Shown: one piece after another, positions 29,752-39,534 of the stretch | Layout of the letters: the number at the start of each line of letters is the position of its first letter | Position numbering within the stretch: position 1 is the stretch's first letter | DNA from: Candidatus Poribacteria bacterium | GTDB lineage: Bacteria > Poribacteria > WGA-4E > WGA-3G | Assembly: GCA_022828145.1 (NCBI GenBank) | Contig: JAJEJA010000073.1 | Location: 62,001-126,000 of the forward strand | Direction: 5' to 3' | Length of the DNA stretch: 64,000 bases | Program-made: the position numbers and the translations under genes | The notes under the pieces: generated by a model | Told to the model about the DNA's origin: nothing | Database searches by the model: none | Seen by the model: the letters and a program-made list of their open reading frames with translations, nothing else

Positions 29752-29788
29752 TGAAAATATTCCGCTGAAACCTCCAAAGAAGAATTAA
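29735..29788 (+). pseudogene. Remnant start of a DUF5615/PIN-like toxin
   Basis: ATG overlapping the antitoxin 3' end encodes MRVMLDENIPLKPPKKN*; matches the usual M+LLDENIP start of this toxin family, then stops. Confidence 0.65.
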
Positions 29789-29801
29789 AGGAAATTAGAG
29801 A

Positions 29802-30419
29802 ATGAAAACGAAAATTCTACGCAGCATGCAGCTTTCAGTTTTAGGTGTGCTATTCTTAAGTCTACTCATCTTTACATTCTCAGATAAAACAGAATCGCAG
29901 GAAACCACCGCAACTTACGAAATAGACGCAGTACACTCATCTGTGCTTTTTCGGGCAAAACATAAGGGGGTCGCATACAATTATGGACGTTTTAACGACT
30001 TCTCTGGAAAAATCACCATGAATGATACGGATGTATCTAAAAGCACAGTTGAATTCGAGGTAAAAACTGAAAGTGTTGATACAGGAAACGAAAAACGCGA
30101 TCAACACCTGAGAAGTCCAGATTTTTTCAATGCCAAACAATTCCCTGTAATTAGATTTAAAAGCACAGAGGTCAGTGAGAAAGCAGGAAAAGAGAATGTT
30201 TTAGAGATAACCGGTGATTTTAATCTACACGGAGTGAAAAAAACAATCACAATAGATGTTGAGATGACCGGTGAACTGGAAACACCACAAGGTGGGAAAA
30301 TCATAGGTTTCCATACTACATTTGACATAAAACGCACTGAATACGGATTTAATTTCGGCTTAGAAGCGGTGAATGATGATATCCAGATAACCGTGAGTGT
30401 TGAAGCAGGTAAAAAATAA
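29802..30419 (+). CDS. YceI family protein
   Basis: TYEIDAVHSSVLFRAKHKGVAYNYGRFNDFSGKI ... RDQHLRSPDFFNAKQFPVIRFKS. Confidence 0.94.
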   Translation: MKTKILRSMQLSVLGVLFLSLLIFTFSDKTESQETTATYEIDAVHSSVLFRAKHKGVAYNYGRFNDFSGKITMNDTDVSKSTVEFEVKTESVDTGNEKRDQHLRSPDFFNAKQFPVIRFKSTEVSEKAGKENVLEITGDFNLHGVKKTITIDVEMTGELETPQGGKIIGFHTTFDIKRTEYGFNFGLEAVNDDIQITVSVEAGKK

Positions 30420-30464
30420 CGACTGCCTTGATGATGAGAATCACATAATCCGGAGACTAAAGTA

Positions 30465-31337
30465 GTGCCTTCATTAAGTCAGTTAACTATCAGCTTGCTA
30501 TTACCTGCTTTAGTCTGCGGAGGTATATACGTTTATGTTGCATATCTGTGCAGACGTGATAAAAATGAAATTCTGTTAAAATGGTTAATCGCTGCAGCTC
30601 TCGGTATTGCCTACATTATCGGATACATCGGTTTAGAAGGTAAATTGACACTTAAACCGATTGAAAGTAGACATTGGATTTTCTATCTTACAGTAGTAAC
30701 AGTTGGCACAAGCGGATTATGGCACAGATATCAAGGGTTTGGTGTGATGCTTGAAGTCCTGTTGTCAATTCTTGTGCCACGTATCCTGCTTATATCATAC
30801 TATGAATATTCATGGAGCATATTTGAGGGGTTAATGTGGTGGATTGGTCTTGTCATCATCGTCTTTTTCTTTCTGAGAATAGTGCAACAGAGTTTTAAGA
30901 CCTTACCCCAAAATGCAACAATTCCATTCGTCTATCTTGGCATATCCGGCGGAACAGCACTGATTCTTGCACTCTCAGGGAGCATGTTATTAGCACTTCA
31001 CAGCGCAATTTTAGTTGCACTATTTACTGCGTTATGGATTCTTACAATCGTCTTACCAAGAGTACTAAAATCTGATTCCTCACACAACCCCGCTGCTTTA
31101 CTTATAGGAGCAGCCCCTGTCCTATCAATACTTTTCGTTAGTATCTGGCTGAACGGAAGATTTTATGCAGAAGTTCCATCATTAAGTGTCCTCCTATTGG
31201 TAATCGCCCCTCTATTTGCTGTGGTTGCAAAAAAGAAATCTCAGTTAATCCAGATAGGATTGATGGCGTTGAGTGTCGGCATTGCCATTGGCATTGCTGT
31301 GTTCCGATCAGGTCTTTTTGGTGATCTCCCTATTTAA
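30465..31337 (+). CDS. Multi-pass membrane protein, unknown function
   Basis: Continuous hydrophobic segments; GTG start. Confidence 0.6.
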   Translation: MPSLSQLTISLLLPALVCGGIYVYVAYLCRRDKNEILLKWLIAAALGIAYIIGYIGLEGKLTLKPIESRHWIFYLTVVTVGTSGLWHRYQGFGVMLEVLLSILVPRILLISYYEYSWSIFEGLMWWIGLVIIVFFFLRIVQQSFKTLPQNATIPFVYLGISGGTALILALSGSMLLALHSAILVALFTALWILTIVLPRVLKSDSSHNPAALLIGAAPVLSILFVSIWLNGRFYAEVPSLSVLLLVIAPLFAVVAKKKSQLIQIGLMALSVGIAIGIAVFRSGLFGDLPI

Positions 31338-31447
31338 TCTTCATCCAGATTGTATTATACCGCAATTTTAGGTATTGAGTATTACAATACCTTCGCCAAA
31401 ATAAACGCTTTATATTCGTCAACAAACCTTTTTGATTAATGTCCAAC

Positions 31448-31527
31448 AGCCCCAGAGGGGCGACAGGTGTATAGAAAATGGCTATCCTGCTGACTATAAG
31501 CCCCAGCGGGGCGACAGGTGAATAGAA
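31448..31527 (+). repeat. Two direct copies of AGCCCCAGMGGGGCGACAGGTGWATAGAA
   Basis: 31448-31476 and 31499-31527; one mismatch-prone pair. Confidence 0.85.
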
Positions 31528-31629
31528 GCACACAGAAATAAATTCACATCAACACAAACCTGAAGTCATTCTTAACGGATTCATGCCAAATAACAGCTGC
31601 AAATCAGCGATTCAGACAATGCAGTGAGG

Positions 31630-34600
31630 TTAGGAAACCGCACCTACCAGGTTTGGCAATGCCTCCACAATCTCAACCGTCTGCAAACTGACGGTGATAA
31701 CCCGCCCAATCAAATCCACAATATATCGAGGCTGATCCGCACGATTCGGGTCGTTCACAATGCCGCTGCGTTTGTCCACCTTGACGCGATACTGATCTAT
31801 TATCCATTCTAATGCAGAACGCGTACCGAGGCGATAGTCAAACGCTGCAGCAGGGATACTGTCTATTGTGAGAAAATCGTTGTATACCAACTGCGTTTTG
31901 TCTATAGAGAGTTTCATTTTTTCTACACGCCAATCTATCGGCATGTCTGACGTTTCAATATATTTCAGACCATCATATTTCGGTTGCGACTCGTAGTTAA
32001 CGTGGATGTCTGCTAACTGTGCGCCTGCGTTGGCAAATCCCCAGAAATCTGGTGCCAACGGAATATGTGGTAAATCACGCTTAAGGTTCGCCTGATACTT
32101 TTCGCGATACTCGGGATGGTGCAGGAGAGCGTAGGTATAGTGGAAGATGTTCCACTTGCTGAGGCTGTCATCGCTGTAGTGTTTGCGAAATTCTGCCAAT
32201 GCCCAATCGGTGATGTTTTCTTTGCGGTTTGTGCCGTCTTCGTCGTAGGTGTAAAAGGGGAAACATTGAGATGGACAACCAAAACCACCTGCCACAACAA
32301 GGTTAGGAATACAGTCAGTGAGAAGGCAAGTAAAGGGTTTCTCAGAACCTTTATCAGTCAGACAAATCACTCTATTTTCAGTATCTGGTGTTGGGAAAGT
32401 GATGGGAAACATAGACATTCGATGGTTTAGAGTTCGGTCAAAACAAAGATTCATTTTTGTAAACGGGCGAAAAAGAGACAATCGGAGTTTTGATTCCGCA
32501 GATTCAGCAAGTTCTCCTTGTTCCAGTTTAAGCTTTAATCCTGAACTCCACTTAATTTTGGTGTCATCGTATTCCACAAACTCATTAACATCTCGTTCGC
32601 TTTCTGGAATTTCCCTGAACTTGAGGACATGCATATTGTAAAAATTACTAATCTGCTTTACGTTTTGGATTAGAACGTTCTCGTTAAAATTATAGAGCCA
32701 TGCATCTCTACTTGTTTGCAGCCCAACACTATAAGTTTTGAAAATTACATTTTCTGCCGCGCTTTTTACAGCCTTTGTTGTTTTGGTTCCTATTGGGATA
32801 AAGGTATCAAAATCAGCATGGAGTCCTTCGGTAAGCCAAGTATATCGTGCATTTGGTTGAATTGTTTGCCACTCAATACCATCTATGTACTGACTTTCAT
32901 TCAAAAAATCGAATTTTTTGTTTTTGTTCCATAGGTCATCGGTTCGATAATAAAAGATACGTGCTGTTTCTGATGGATCATGCTTTGTTTTGACAAAAAA
33001 GTTGATACTCACACCCACCCGAATCCCGAAAACATTGGCATCGGATACCTTCAATCCCTTCCGTGCATTACCGCATAAATCCATAACGTAGATAAAGTCA
33101 AAATCTTGTGCAAGGTGTTTTCGCATCCCATCAAACGCTATTCCATCAATGAAACTGTTGTTTGTAACAAACGCGACAATCCCCTCATCTCCGATTCGCC
33201 TTGATGCCCACAGTATCGCTTTTATGTATGGATCCGAAAGTGCGACTCTGGTTGTTGCTTTAGAGTCTTGTGAATACGTATCTTTTAGCATCTTATCTAT
33301 AGTTTCATACTTCCGATTTTTGTTGTTATCATTTTCATTCACTTGCCTCTTATTATACGGTGGATTACCTATCACAACAAACATATCCGCTTTTTTCCGC
33401 TGTTCTACCCGTTCTGTGTTTTCCTGTGTAAAGAGTTTTATCTGGCGTTGTTCAAGTAGCTCAAACGTATCCGCAAGGGTGATGCCTTCAAACGGTAGAT
33501 AGGTCTGTGTGCGCTGAAAGAACTCCTGCTCAATGTTCAGACTGGCGATGTAATACGGCAGCAGCATCACTTCGTTGCAGTGGAGTTCGTGCCGATATTT
33601 CTCCTCTAATGCTGTGCCTTGAATGTCCTGCATCAGTCGGACGATGAAGTTGCCTGTGCCGACAAACGGGTCAATGATATGCACGCTTGTGTCCGAAAGT
33701 GAACGTCCGAACTCAGTTTCAAGGATATGTGACACGCTTTTCACCATAAAATCTACAATCGGTTGTGGCGTATAGACAATGCCGTGTGTATCTGCGACAT
33801 CTTCAGAGAATCCCTGAAAAAACTTCTCATAGAAGGTGTTGAGGAAGTGCTGTTTTTGTGAGAAATCTCTGCAGAACGTGGCTGCTTGTTCAATGGCAAC
33901 ATAGAAGCGGTCTAAAGGTTTAAGGAACTCCTCGCGACTGAAGGCGTGGCGAATGAGCTCGTCAACGACATTTTCAATCTCGCGTGCGATGATATTTCTT
34001 CGGGTAAAGGCAGAGTTGTTAAAGACTGTGCGGAAGATGCGTTCTGTGAGAATGTGCTGGATAAGCATCTCCTCAACGGCAGCACGGGAAAGGTTGGGAT
34101 TGATGGCAGTGCGGCAAATCTCGTAAAAGTCGGTAAACGCTTTTCTGAACGTTGGGTCTGTCTCGTACCGTTGCTCAATCAATTCCATGAGTTTGCTTGC
34201 GAGATCAGGGACGTGCGATCTGAAGTCGTTAACGGCAGTCTGCCAATTGTCAAGTGCGGGTGCTGTGTATGCGAATAGATATTTGAGAGACTCAATCAGA
34301 TTTGAAGGCTCAGATATGTCCAAGTCCAGCGTGGTCTGTCCGTTCTGAATCAAGATACCGCGTTCTGGTGTTTGGAACAGGATATTGTCAAGTGGATAAC
34401 CTGCTTCGCGTTTTCGTTGTACTGCTATGTCAAGGTCATCATCAATATCTTTCGCTTCCCAATAGGCGATGGGCATTCCGTATTCGTTTAAGACAGCACC
34501 GTCAATCACGATGCGGTCACCTGTTGCGGAATGCATGGCGTATTGTGGGATAAGTGTTGCGTTTACCTGCTTGGCACAAGTGTTGAGAAGCGTTTCAAAA

Positions 34601-34710
34601 GGCGCGCTGACTGCACCTTCGTGTGTCACACCGTGCTGTTCGTATTGCTGTAACGTGGCGTAGTAGTCGCGGACTGGTTTGTGAGTCGGTTTTAGGTTGA
34701 GTTGAGGCAT
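31630..34710 (-). CDS. Solitary type IIG / type ISP-like restriction-modification enzyme (N6-adenine MTase plus PD-(D/E)XK)
   Basis: Nuclease-like VIDGAVLNEYGMPIAYWEAKD; MTase motif I IIDPFVGTGNFIVRLMQ; motif IV VIGNPPYNKRQ; no helicase region seen. Confidence 0.88.
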   Translation of the reverse strand: MPQLNLKPTHKPVRDYYATLQQYEQHGVTHEGAVSAPFETLLNTCAKQVNATLIPQYAMHSATGDRIVIDGAVLNEYGMPIAYWEAKDIDDDLDIAVQRKREAGYPLDNILFQTPERGILIQNGQTTLDLDISEPSNLIESLKYLFAYTAPALDNWQTAVNDFRSHVPDLASKLMELIEQRYETDPTFRKAFTDFYEICRTAINPNLSRAAVEEMLIQHILTERIFRTVFNNSAFTRRNIIAREIENVVDELIRHAFSREEFLKPLDRFYVAIEQAATFCRDFSQKQHFLNTFYEKFFQGFSEDVADTHGIVYTPQPIVDFMVKSVSHILETEFGRSLSDTSVHIIDPFVGTGNFIVRLMQDIQGTALEEKYRHELHCNEVMLLPYYIASLNIEQEFFQRTQTYLPFEGITLADTFELLEQRQIKLFTQENTERVEQRKKADMFVVIGNPPYNKRQVNENDNNKNRKYETIDKMLKDTYSQDSKATTRVALSDPYIKAILWASRRIGDEGIVAFVTNNSFIDGIAFDGMRKHLAQDFDFIYVMDLCGNARKGLKVSDANVFGIRVGVSINFFVKTKHDPSETARIFYYRTDDLWNKNKKFDFLNESQYIDGIEWQTIQPNARYTWLTEGLHADFDTFIPIGTKTTKAVKSAAENVIFKTYSVGLQTSRDAWLYNFNENVLIQNVKQISNFYNMHVLKFREIPESERDVNEFVEYDDTKIKWSSGLKLKLEQGELAESAESKLRLSLFRPFTKMNLCFDRTLNHRMSMFPITFPTPDTENRVICLTDKGSEKPFTCLLTDCIPNLVVAGGFGCPSQCFPFYTYDEDGTNRKENITDWALAEFRKHYSDDSLSKWNIFHYTYALLHHPEYREKYQANLKRDLPHIPLAPDFWGFANAGAQLADIHVNYESQPKYDGLKYIETSDMPIDWRVEKMKLSIDKTQLVYNDFLTIDSIPAAAFDYRLGTRSALEWIIDQYRVKVDKRSGIVNDPNRADQPRYIVDLIGRVITVSLQTVEIVEALPNLVGAVS

Positions 34711-34792
34711 GAGAGTATGTTAGCAGACTTTGAGGTGGGAGTCAAAGGGAAATTCGCGGTGGGGAAAAGGTGTCCGAGACATATCAACCAGA

Positions 34793-34813
34793 CACCTGTT
34801 GCCTCGCTGGGGC
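34793..34813 (-). repeat. Inverted partial copy of the GCCCCAGCGGGGCGACAGGTG repeat
   Basis: cacctgttgcctcgctggggc; reverse complement gccccagcgaggcaacaggtg matches 31500-31520 at 19/21. Confidence 0.6.
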
Positions 34814-34914
34814 AGAGTAACAGTATCTAACAATCTGAGTGTGTAAATATTTTGTCACTCTATTTGTCTGAATTGCGCCATATATATTGCTGACGCGGAA
34901 GACACGTCCCAGTT

Positions 34915-35058
34915 AACGTGAGTTTGATAAATCAGAACAAATAACTACGTAGGTTGGGTTGAGGTACGAAACCCAACATCTTGACCCATTATAGGCACCT
35001 AAATGTTGGGTTTCGTGCCTCAACCCAACCTACGGATACATTCTTGATTTAATTATCA
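34915..35058. mobile_element. MITE-like element 1 with nested GTAGG palindrome
   Basis: TIR AACGTGAGTTTGATAA / TTATCAAACTCACGTT, flanked by direct repeat TCCCAGTTA (34907-34915 and 35058-35066). Confidence 0.75.
34949..35033. repeat. GTAGGTTGGGTTGAGG palindrome (30-nt arms)
   Basis: Arms 34949-34978 and 35004-35033 are inverted repeats at 29/30. Confidence 0.9.
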
Positions 35059-35140
35059 AACTCACGTTCCCAGTTAACATATTTGGCATAGATGGATACG
35101 GAAGGGGTTTCTGGATCATTATATGACTTTGATCAACTAC

Positions 35141-35198
35141 AAAGAAGCACAATCTAACAGAATGTGCTACAAAAGAAGCACATTCTAACAGAATGTCT
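35141..35198 (+). repeat. Two direct copies of AAAGAAGCACAWTCTAACAGAATGT, each a small hairpin
   Basis: 35141-35168 and 35172-35198; GCACAATC-TAACA-GAATGTGC. Confidence 0.7.
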
Positions 35199-35370
35199 CT
35201 TATTGGTGAAGGTATTGAATATTTAGTGCCAAAAACTTTACTCACCCGTTATTGTGTAAATCCTGTCAATTTGATTCACTTTATGGTATAATATAATTTT
35301 AAAATATGTTTGAAAGAAAGATAACCAACTTTCATTCAACGAACCCGTTGTGCCGTCGGAGGAAATCGAA

Positions 35371-38300
35371 ATGCAATTTATCTATCGTCATCAATCTGGA
35401 ATTAACTCTTATCCTTTCATAACACTCTTTTCTATTTTTGCAGTCTTGGTCCCCATGTTAGTCCTCAGCGGGTGTGTGAAAATGGAAGCAACCCGTAAAG
35501 CCGATTGGGAAACTAATTTCACTGATCTACATTTTGTAAACGCTAAAATGGGATGGCTTGTTGGGCTTGACGGCGTTATTGTTCATACAGCGGATGGTGG
35601 AAAAACTTGGACGCAGCAGGAAGTAGAAACAACAAGTAGTTTCAAAGCAGTCTACTTTGCTAACGAAAAATATGGATGGGCTGTCGGTGATGAAGGTCTC
35701 ATCGCTACTACGGACGACAGTGGCAGACATTGGACAATACAAGATAGCGGCAGTGTGGCAATGCTTCGCGACGTGTTTTTTAGAAACAGTAAAGAAGGAT
35801 GGATTGTAGGCGAGGATGCTGATGTCCTTTATACAAAAGACGGCGGTAAACAGTGGAATCGGTATACCGGTGTAAGTGAATTTCCACTCAACGGTGTCTG
35901 GTTCGTTAACAGAGACAAAGGGTGGGCAGTTGGAACTTATGATAGAATCTTCCATACCAAAACGGGTGGTGAATCCTGGCAGGAACAGAGCAATCGCTTT
36001 GAAGGTGAACGCGACAGATTAATAAATGACAACAAACATGTTTTCTTCATCAGTGATAATGAGGGGTGGATAGCAGGAAGTGACGGCTCAATTTTCCATA
36101 CAACCACCAGTGGGGCTAAATGGGATAAACAAGACAGTCGCATACCCTTAATTAATGGACACGTGCGTGATACAATTAATAGTCTACATTTCTCTGATGA
36201 AAGCTACGGCATCGCAGTTGCTGATGTCGGTTTTATCACACGGACAGAAGACGGTGGGGAAAACTGGCAATTGATGGAAAGCGGTACTGAAAACAACCTA
36301 ACGAGCGTGCAGTTCACATCTCAGAAAGAGGCATGGGCTGTTGGTTGGTCAGGCACTATTCTACATACGACCGACGCAGGGGCAACTTGGCACAAGGTCA
36401 GCGGAACGACTGCAAATGACCTGCAAAATGTACAATTCACCGATGCAAACCGTGCGATTGCTGTCGGTAAACGCGGTACAATGGTGATGACAAACGATGG
36501 CGGTAAGACATGGAATGAGATTGACTCTGATATTTGGGACGGTATCTGGAATATCTATTTCGCAACAGACAAACACGGTTGGGCAGTAGGAGAACGTGGA
36601 CTCATCATTCATACGAAAGATGGCGGCTTGAACTGGGAGAATCAACGGGCACCTGCAGCATTTACACTCCGCGCAGTACATTTTATATCGGAAAAGACGG
36701 GATGGATTGTAGGGGATATAGGAACCATTTTGCACACAATTGATGGTGGAAATACGTGGCTACAACAGATACCCATCGGAGATTTTTTATCTGTGATGCT
36801 TAAAGGTGTGTTCTTTCTTGATGAGAAGAATGGATGGGCAGTCGGATGGCCCGGAGTCTGTCTGTCTACCGAAGACGGCGGGTTAACATGGCATAAACAA
36901 CACACAGATACTTTCAATGAACTCTACGGCGTAAACTTTGTTGATGAAAACAGTGGGTGGATCGTTGGACAATTCGGGGTAATACTGCACACAAGTGATG
37001 GTGGAGCAAACTGGAGACCACAACATAGCGGAACACAAGAAAACCTTAACAAACTCTATTTCGCTGATACACAGCACGGATTGATAGTCGGAGACAATGG
37101 TGTGATGCTTACCACAATCAACGGTGGTAAAAAATGGGAACAACAGAACAGTGGGACAGAAAATGACCTGTATGGATTAGCACTTTCTCCTGAAGGTGTG
37201 GTCGCTGTGGGTAAAGGTGGAATTGCAATGCGGTATTCGGTTGAAAATACACAGTTACCCGCGAAACTTCCGCCAACTGCACCAGACGAAGAAACGATCA
37301 TCGTTCAAGAAGACACACCAGCAAAGAATATCGTCTACCATTGGGATATAATCCAACAAGCAACCTGGAGAACCAACTTTACAGATACTCATTTTGTTGA
37401 TGATAAGAACGGGTGGACAGTTGGAACGGGTGGCGCAATATCACATACGACTGATAGTGGAAATACATGGTTACCACAACACAGCGGGGTAACTGAAGAC
37501 TTAAGAGAAGTTGATTTTACCGATGCACAACACGGGCGTATCCTTGGGAACGGGGTCTTATTGGAAACTGAAAATGGTGGTAATTCTTGGAAAACTCTTC
37601 TTGATACGACTAAACAGAATTTGCCGAGAATTAATTCCATGCATTTCATCAATAAAGAAACCGGATGGCTTGCTGCAGCAATCGGACAGATAGTCCACAC
37701 GAAGGATGGGGGTAAAACATGGAAAGTGCAGAAAACGGGTACAACCAATCAGAACATTACCGACATACACTTCATCAATAGTGATGTGGGGTGGGCAATT
37801 GCACCACAACGACGAGATGGTGGCTTCGTCCTTCATACCATAGATGGCGGTAACTATTGGAAAATACAACAAAAGACAAATCAAGCTGGGATCGCTATCC
37901 ATTTTGCTGATGAAAAACAGGGATGGATAATTCTTGGAAACGGAGATTCATTGTTGACACAAGATGGCGGTGAAACCTGGAGACTTCACACCACTACGCA
38001 AAACACAAACGGTTTACGCCGAATTACGTTCCGATCCCATGATACAGCGTGGGGTATGGGTGGAGGTGGAGCCTATATCACAAGCGATCAAGGAAAAAAC
38101 TGGGAGCGCATCTCTGTGAGTACTGGTGAAGAGACGATCGCAAGGCAACAGACTGCTCCAGAGACAATTGAGGACACAGACGAAGAAAATAACGAGGATG
38201 AAGATGAAACAACAGAAGACAATACATTTGCGGAGTTATTTCAACAGCAATTTCGGCAACAGTTACAACGACCAGGACGCATAACACCGGATGGTACTGT

Positions 38301-39408
38301 TCCATCTGGTGATACACCAGAAAGTACCAACTCAGCAACACAGGAACGTCGACCGCAACCTGACCGAAGAAGACAATTTGGAGGTCGACGTGGTGGGACA
38401 GTCGCAAGTGTCTATTTTCTTGACAGGATGAATGCATGGGCAGCTGGTAGCTCTGGTAGCATCTATCACTCCTCTGATGGCGGTAAGAAGTGGCAACGTC
38501 AACTCGGTGAACAACAACGCAGCGATATCAGAGAAGTCCTGTTCTATAACGACAAAGTAGGTTGGATTGCCAGCTTAGATGGCACCCTATCTGAGACAAA
38601 TGACGGAGGACAGACCTGGGAAAAACTTAACATCAGAACGCGTCAACCCCTTATCGGTATTCACTTCACAAGTCTTGAACCAAAATGGGGGTGGACCATG
38701 CGACGTGATGGCACAGTGCATTATACAACTAATGGAACCGTTTGGAGTGCCGGAGAAACACCGGAGCAGCCCCCATTTATTGAAGGTGATCCACCAGGTA
38801 CATACTCACTAAACGATGTTGATTTTGGTAAGTTCTCAGAAGGTTGGGCAGTTGGGAGATACGGGGATATAATACATAATAGAGATGGCGGACCAACATG
38901 GTCACTCCAACGCACAACAGCAAATGACATATTGCGCAGTATTGACATGAAGTTCGCACCACTCGGATGGGCTGTCGGACAAGCCGGGACGATTCAACGC
39001 ACAGTCAACGGCGGTGAATACTGGAAAATGCATGAATCCAATACGATCTATAACCTCAATTCTGTAGATTTTGCCACAAAACGGATCGGATGGATCGTTG
39101 GGGAAGCTGGACTTGTGCTAAAAACTGTAGATGGTGGTTTCACATGGCAACCGCTTATAACAGGCACTGCACAGACACTGAATAGTATCATCGCAATCTC
39201 AGATGAGGAACTATTTGCCGTAGGCAATAGTGGAACAATAGTCCATTCAGAAGATGGTGGAGAAACTTGGCAACAGGAACACACAGATATTGACAACGAT
39301 CTTTATGTTATCAGTAAAGCAAAAAATGGAAACACACTCTGGGTCGTGGGACAATGGGGTGTGATGCTACGAAGGAAGTTAGAGACCCGTTTGCAGGCTT
39401 CTAAATGA
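35371..39408 (+). CDS. Giant Ycf48-like/BNR beta-propeller lipoprotein (~1345 aa)
   Basis: Lipobox VLSGC; more than 20 GWAVG..G.I.HT.DGG.TW units; GGAGG upstream of the ATG at 35371. Confidence 0.88.
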   Translation: MQFIYRHQSGINSYPFITLFSIFAVLVPMLVLSGCVKMEATRKADWETNFTDLHFVNAKMGWLVGLDGVIVHTADGGKTWTQQEVETTSSFKAVYFANEKYGWAVGDEGLIATTDDSGRHWTIQDSGSVAMLRDVFFRNSKEGWIVGEDADVLYTKDGGKQWNRYTGVSEFPLNGVWFVNRDKGWAVGTYDRIFHTKTGGESWQEQSNRFEGERDRLINDNKHVFFISDNEGWIAGSDGSIFHTTTSGAKWDKQDSRIPLINGHVRDTINSLHFSDESYGIAVADVGFITRTEDGGENWQLMESGTENNLTSVQFTSQKEAWAVGWSGTILHTTDAGATWHKVSGTTANDLQNVQFTDANRAIAVGKRGTMVMTNDGGKTWNEIDSDIWDGIWNIYFATDKHGWAVGERGLIIHTKDGGLNWENQRAPAAFTLRAVHFISEKTGWIVGDIGTILHTIDGGNTWLQQIPIGDFLSVMLKGVFFLDEKNGWAVGWPGVCLSTEDGGLTWHKQHTDTFNELYGVNFVDENSGWIVGQFGVILHTSDGGANWRPQHSGTQENLNKLYFADTQHGLIVGDNGVMLTTINGGKKWEQQNSGTENDLYGLALSPEGVVAVGKGGIAMRYSVENTQLPAKLPPTAPDEETIIVQEDTPAKNIVYHWDIIQQATWRTNFTDTHFVDDKNGWTVGTGGAISHTTDSGNTWLPQHSGVTEDLREVDFTDAQHGRILGNGVLLETENGGNSWKTLLDTTKQNLPRINSMHFINKETGWLAAAIGQIVHTKDGGKTWKVQKTGTTNQNITDIHFINSDVGWAIAPQRRDGGFVLHTIDGGNYWKIQQKTNQAGIAIHFADEKQGWIILGNGDSLLTQDGGETWRLHTTTQNTNGLRRITFRSHDTAWGMGGGGAYITSDQGKNWERISVSTGEETIARQQTAPETIEDTDEENNEDEDETTEDNTFAELFQQQFRQQLQRPGRITPDGTVPSGDTPESTNSATQERRPQPDRRRQFGGRRGGTVASVYFLDRMNAWAAGSSGSIYHSSDGGKKWQRQLGEQQRSDIREVLFYNDKVGWIASLDGTLSETNDGGQTWEKLNIRTRQPLIGIHFTSLEPKWGWTMRRDGTVHYTTNGTVWSAGETPEQPPFIEGDPPGTYSLNDVDFGKFSEGWAVGRYGDIIHNRDGGPTWSLQRTTANDILRSIDMKFAPLGWAVGQAGTIQRTVNGGEYWKMHESNTIYNLNSVDFATKRIGWIVGEAGLVLKTVDGGFTWQPLITGTAQTLNSIIAISDEELFAVGNSGTIVHSEDGGETWQQEHTDIDNDLYVISKAKNGNTLWVVGQWGVMLRRKLETRLQASK

Positions 39409-39534
39409 TAATTTCATTTGAAATTCGCACGTGAATTGAATAAAATTAAGTAGTAAACAACTTACGAGAATAGACGTTAAATCCATTGTAGCATTTCTGA
39501 AACCGTAAAAATGTATAAGTGAGTGTAACCAACT

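Noticed and set aside
31448-31527. CRISPR-like repeat pair
   Set aside because: Only two copies with a 22-bp gap and a third inverted elsewhere; dispersed intergenic repeat is simpler.
35371-39408. Antisense ORFs on the minus strand of the propeller gene (e.g. 36361-36735, 37389-37748)
   Set aside because: They mirror the repeated coding strand with consistent composition and show no recognisable domains; the same applies to most sub-130 aa ORFs overlapping long genes.
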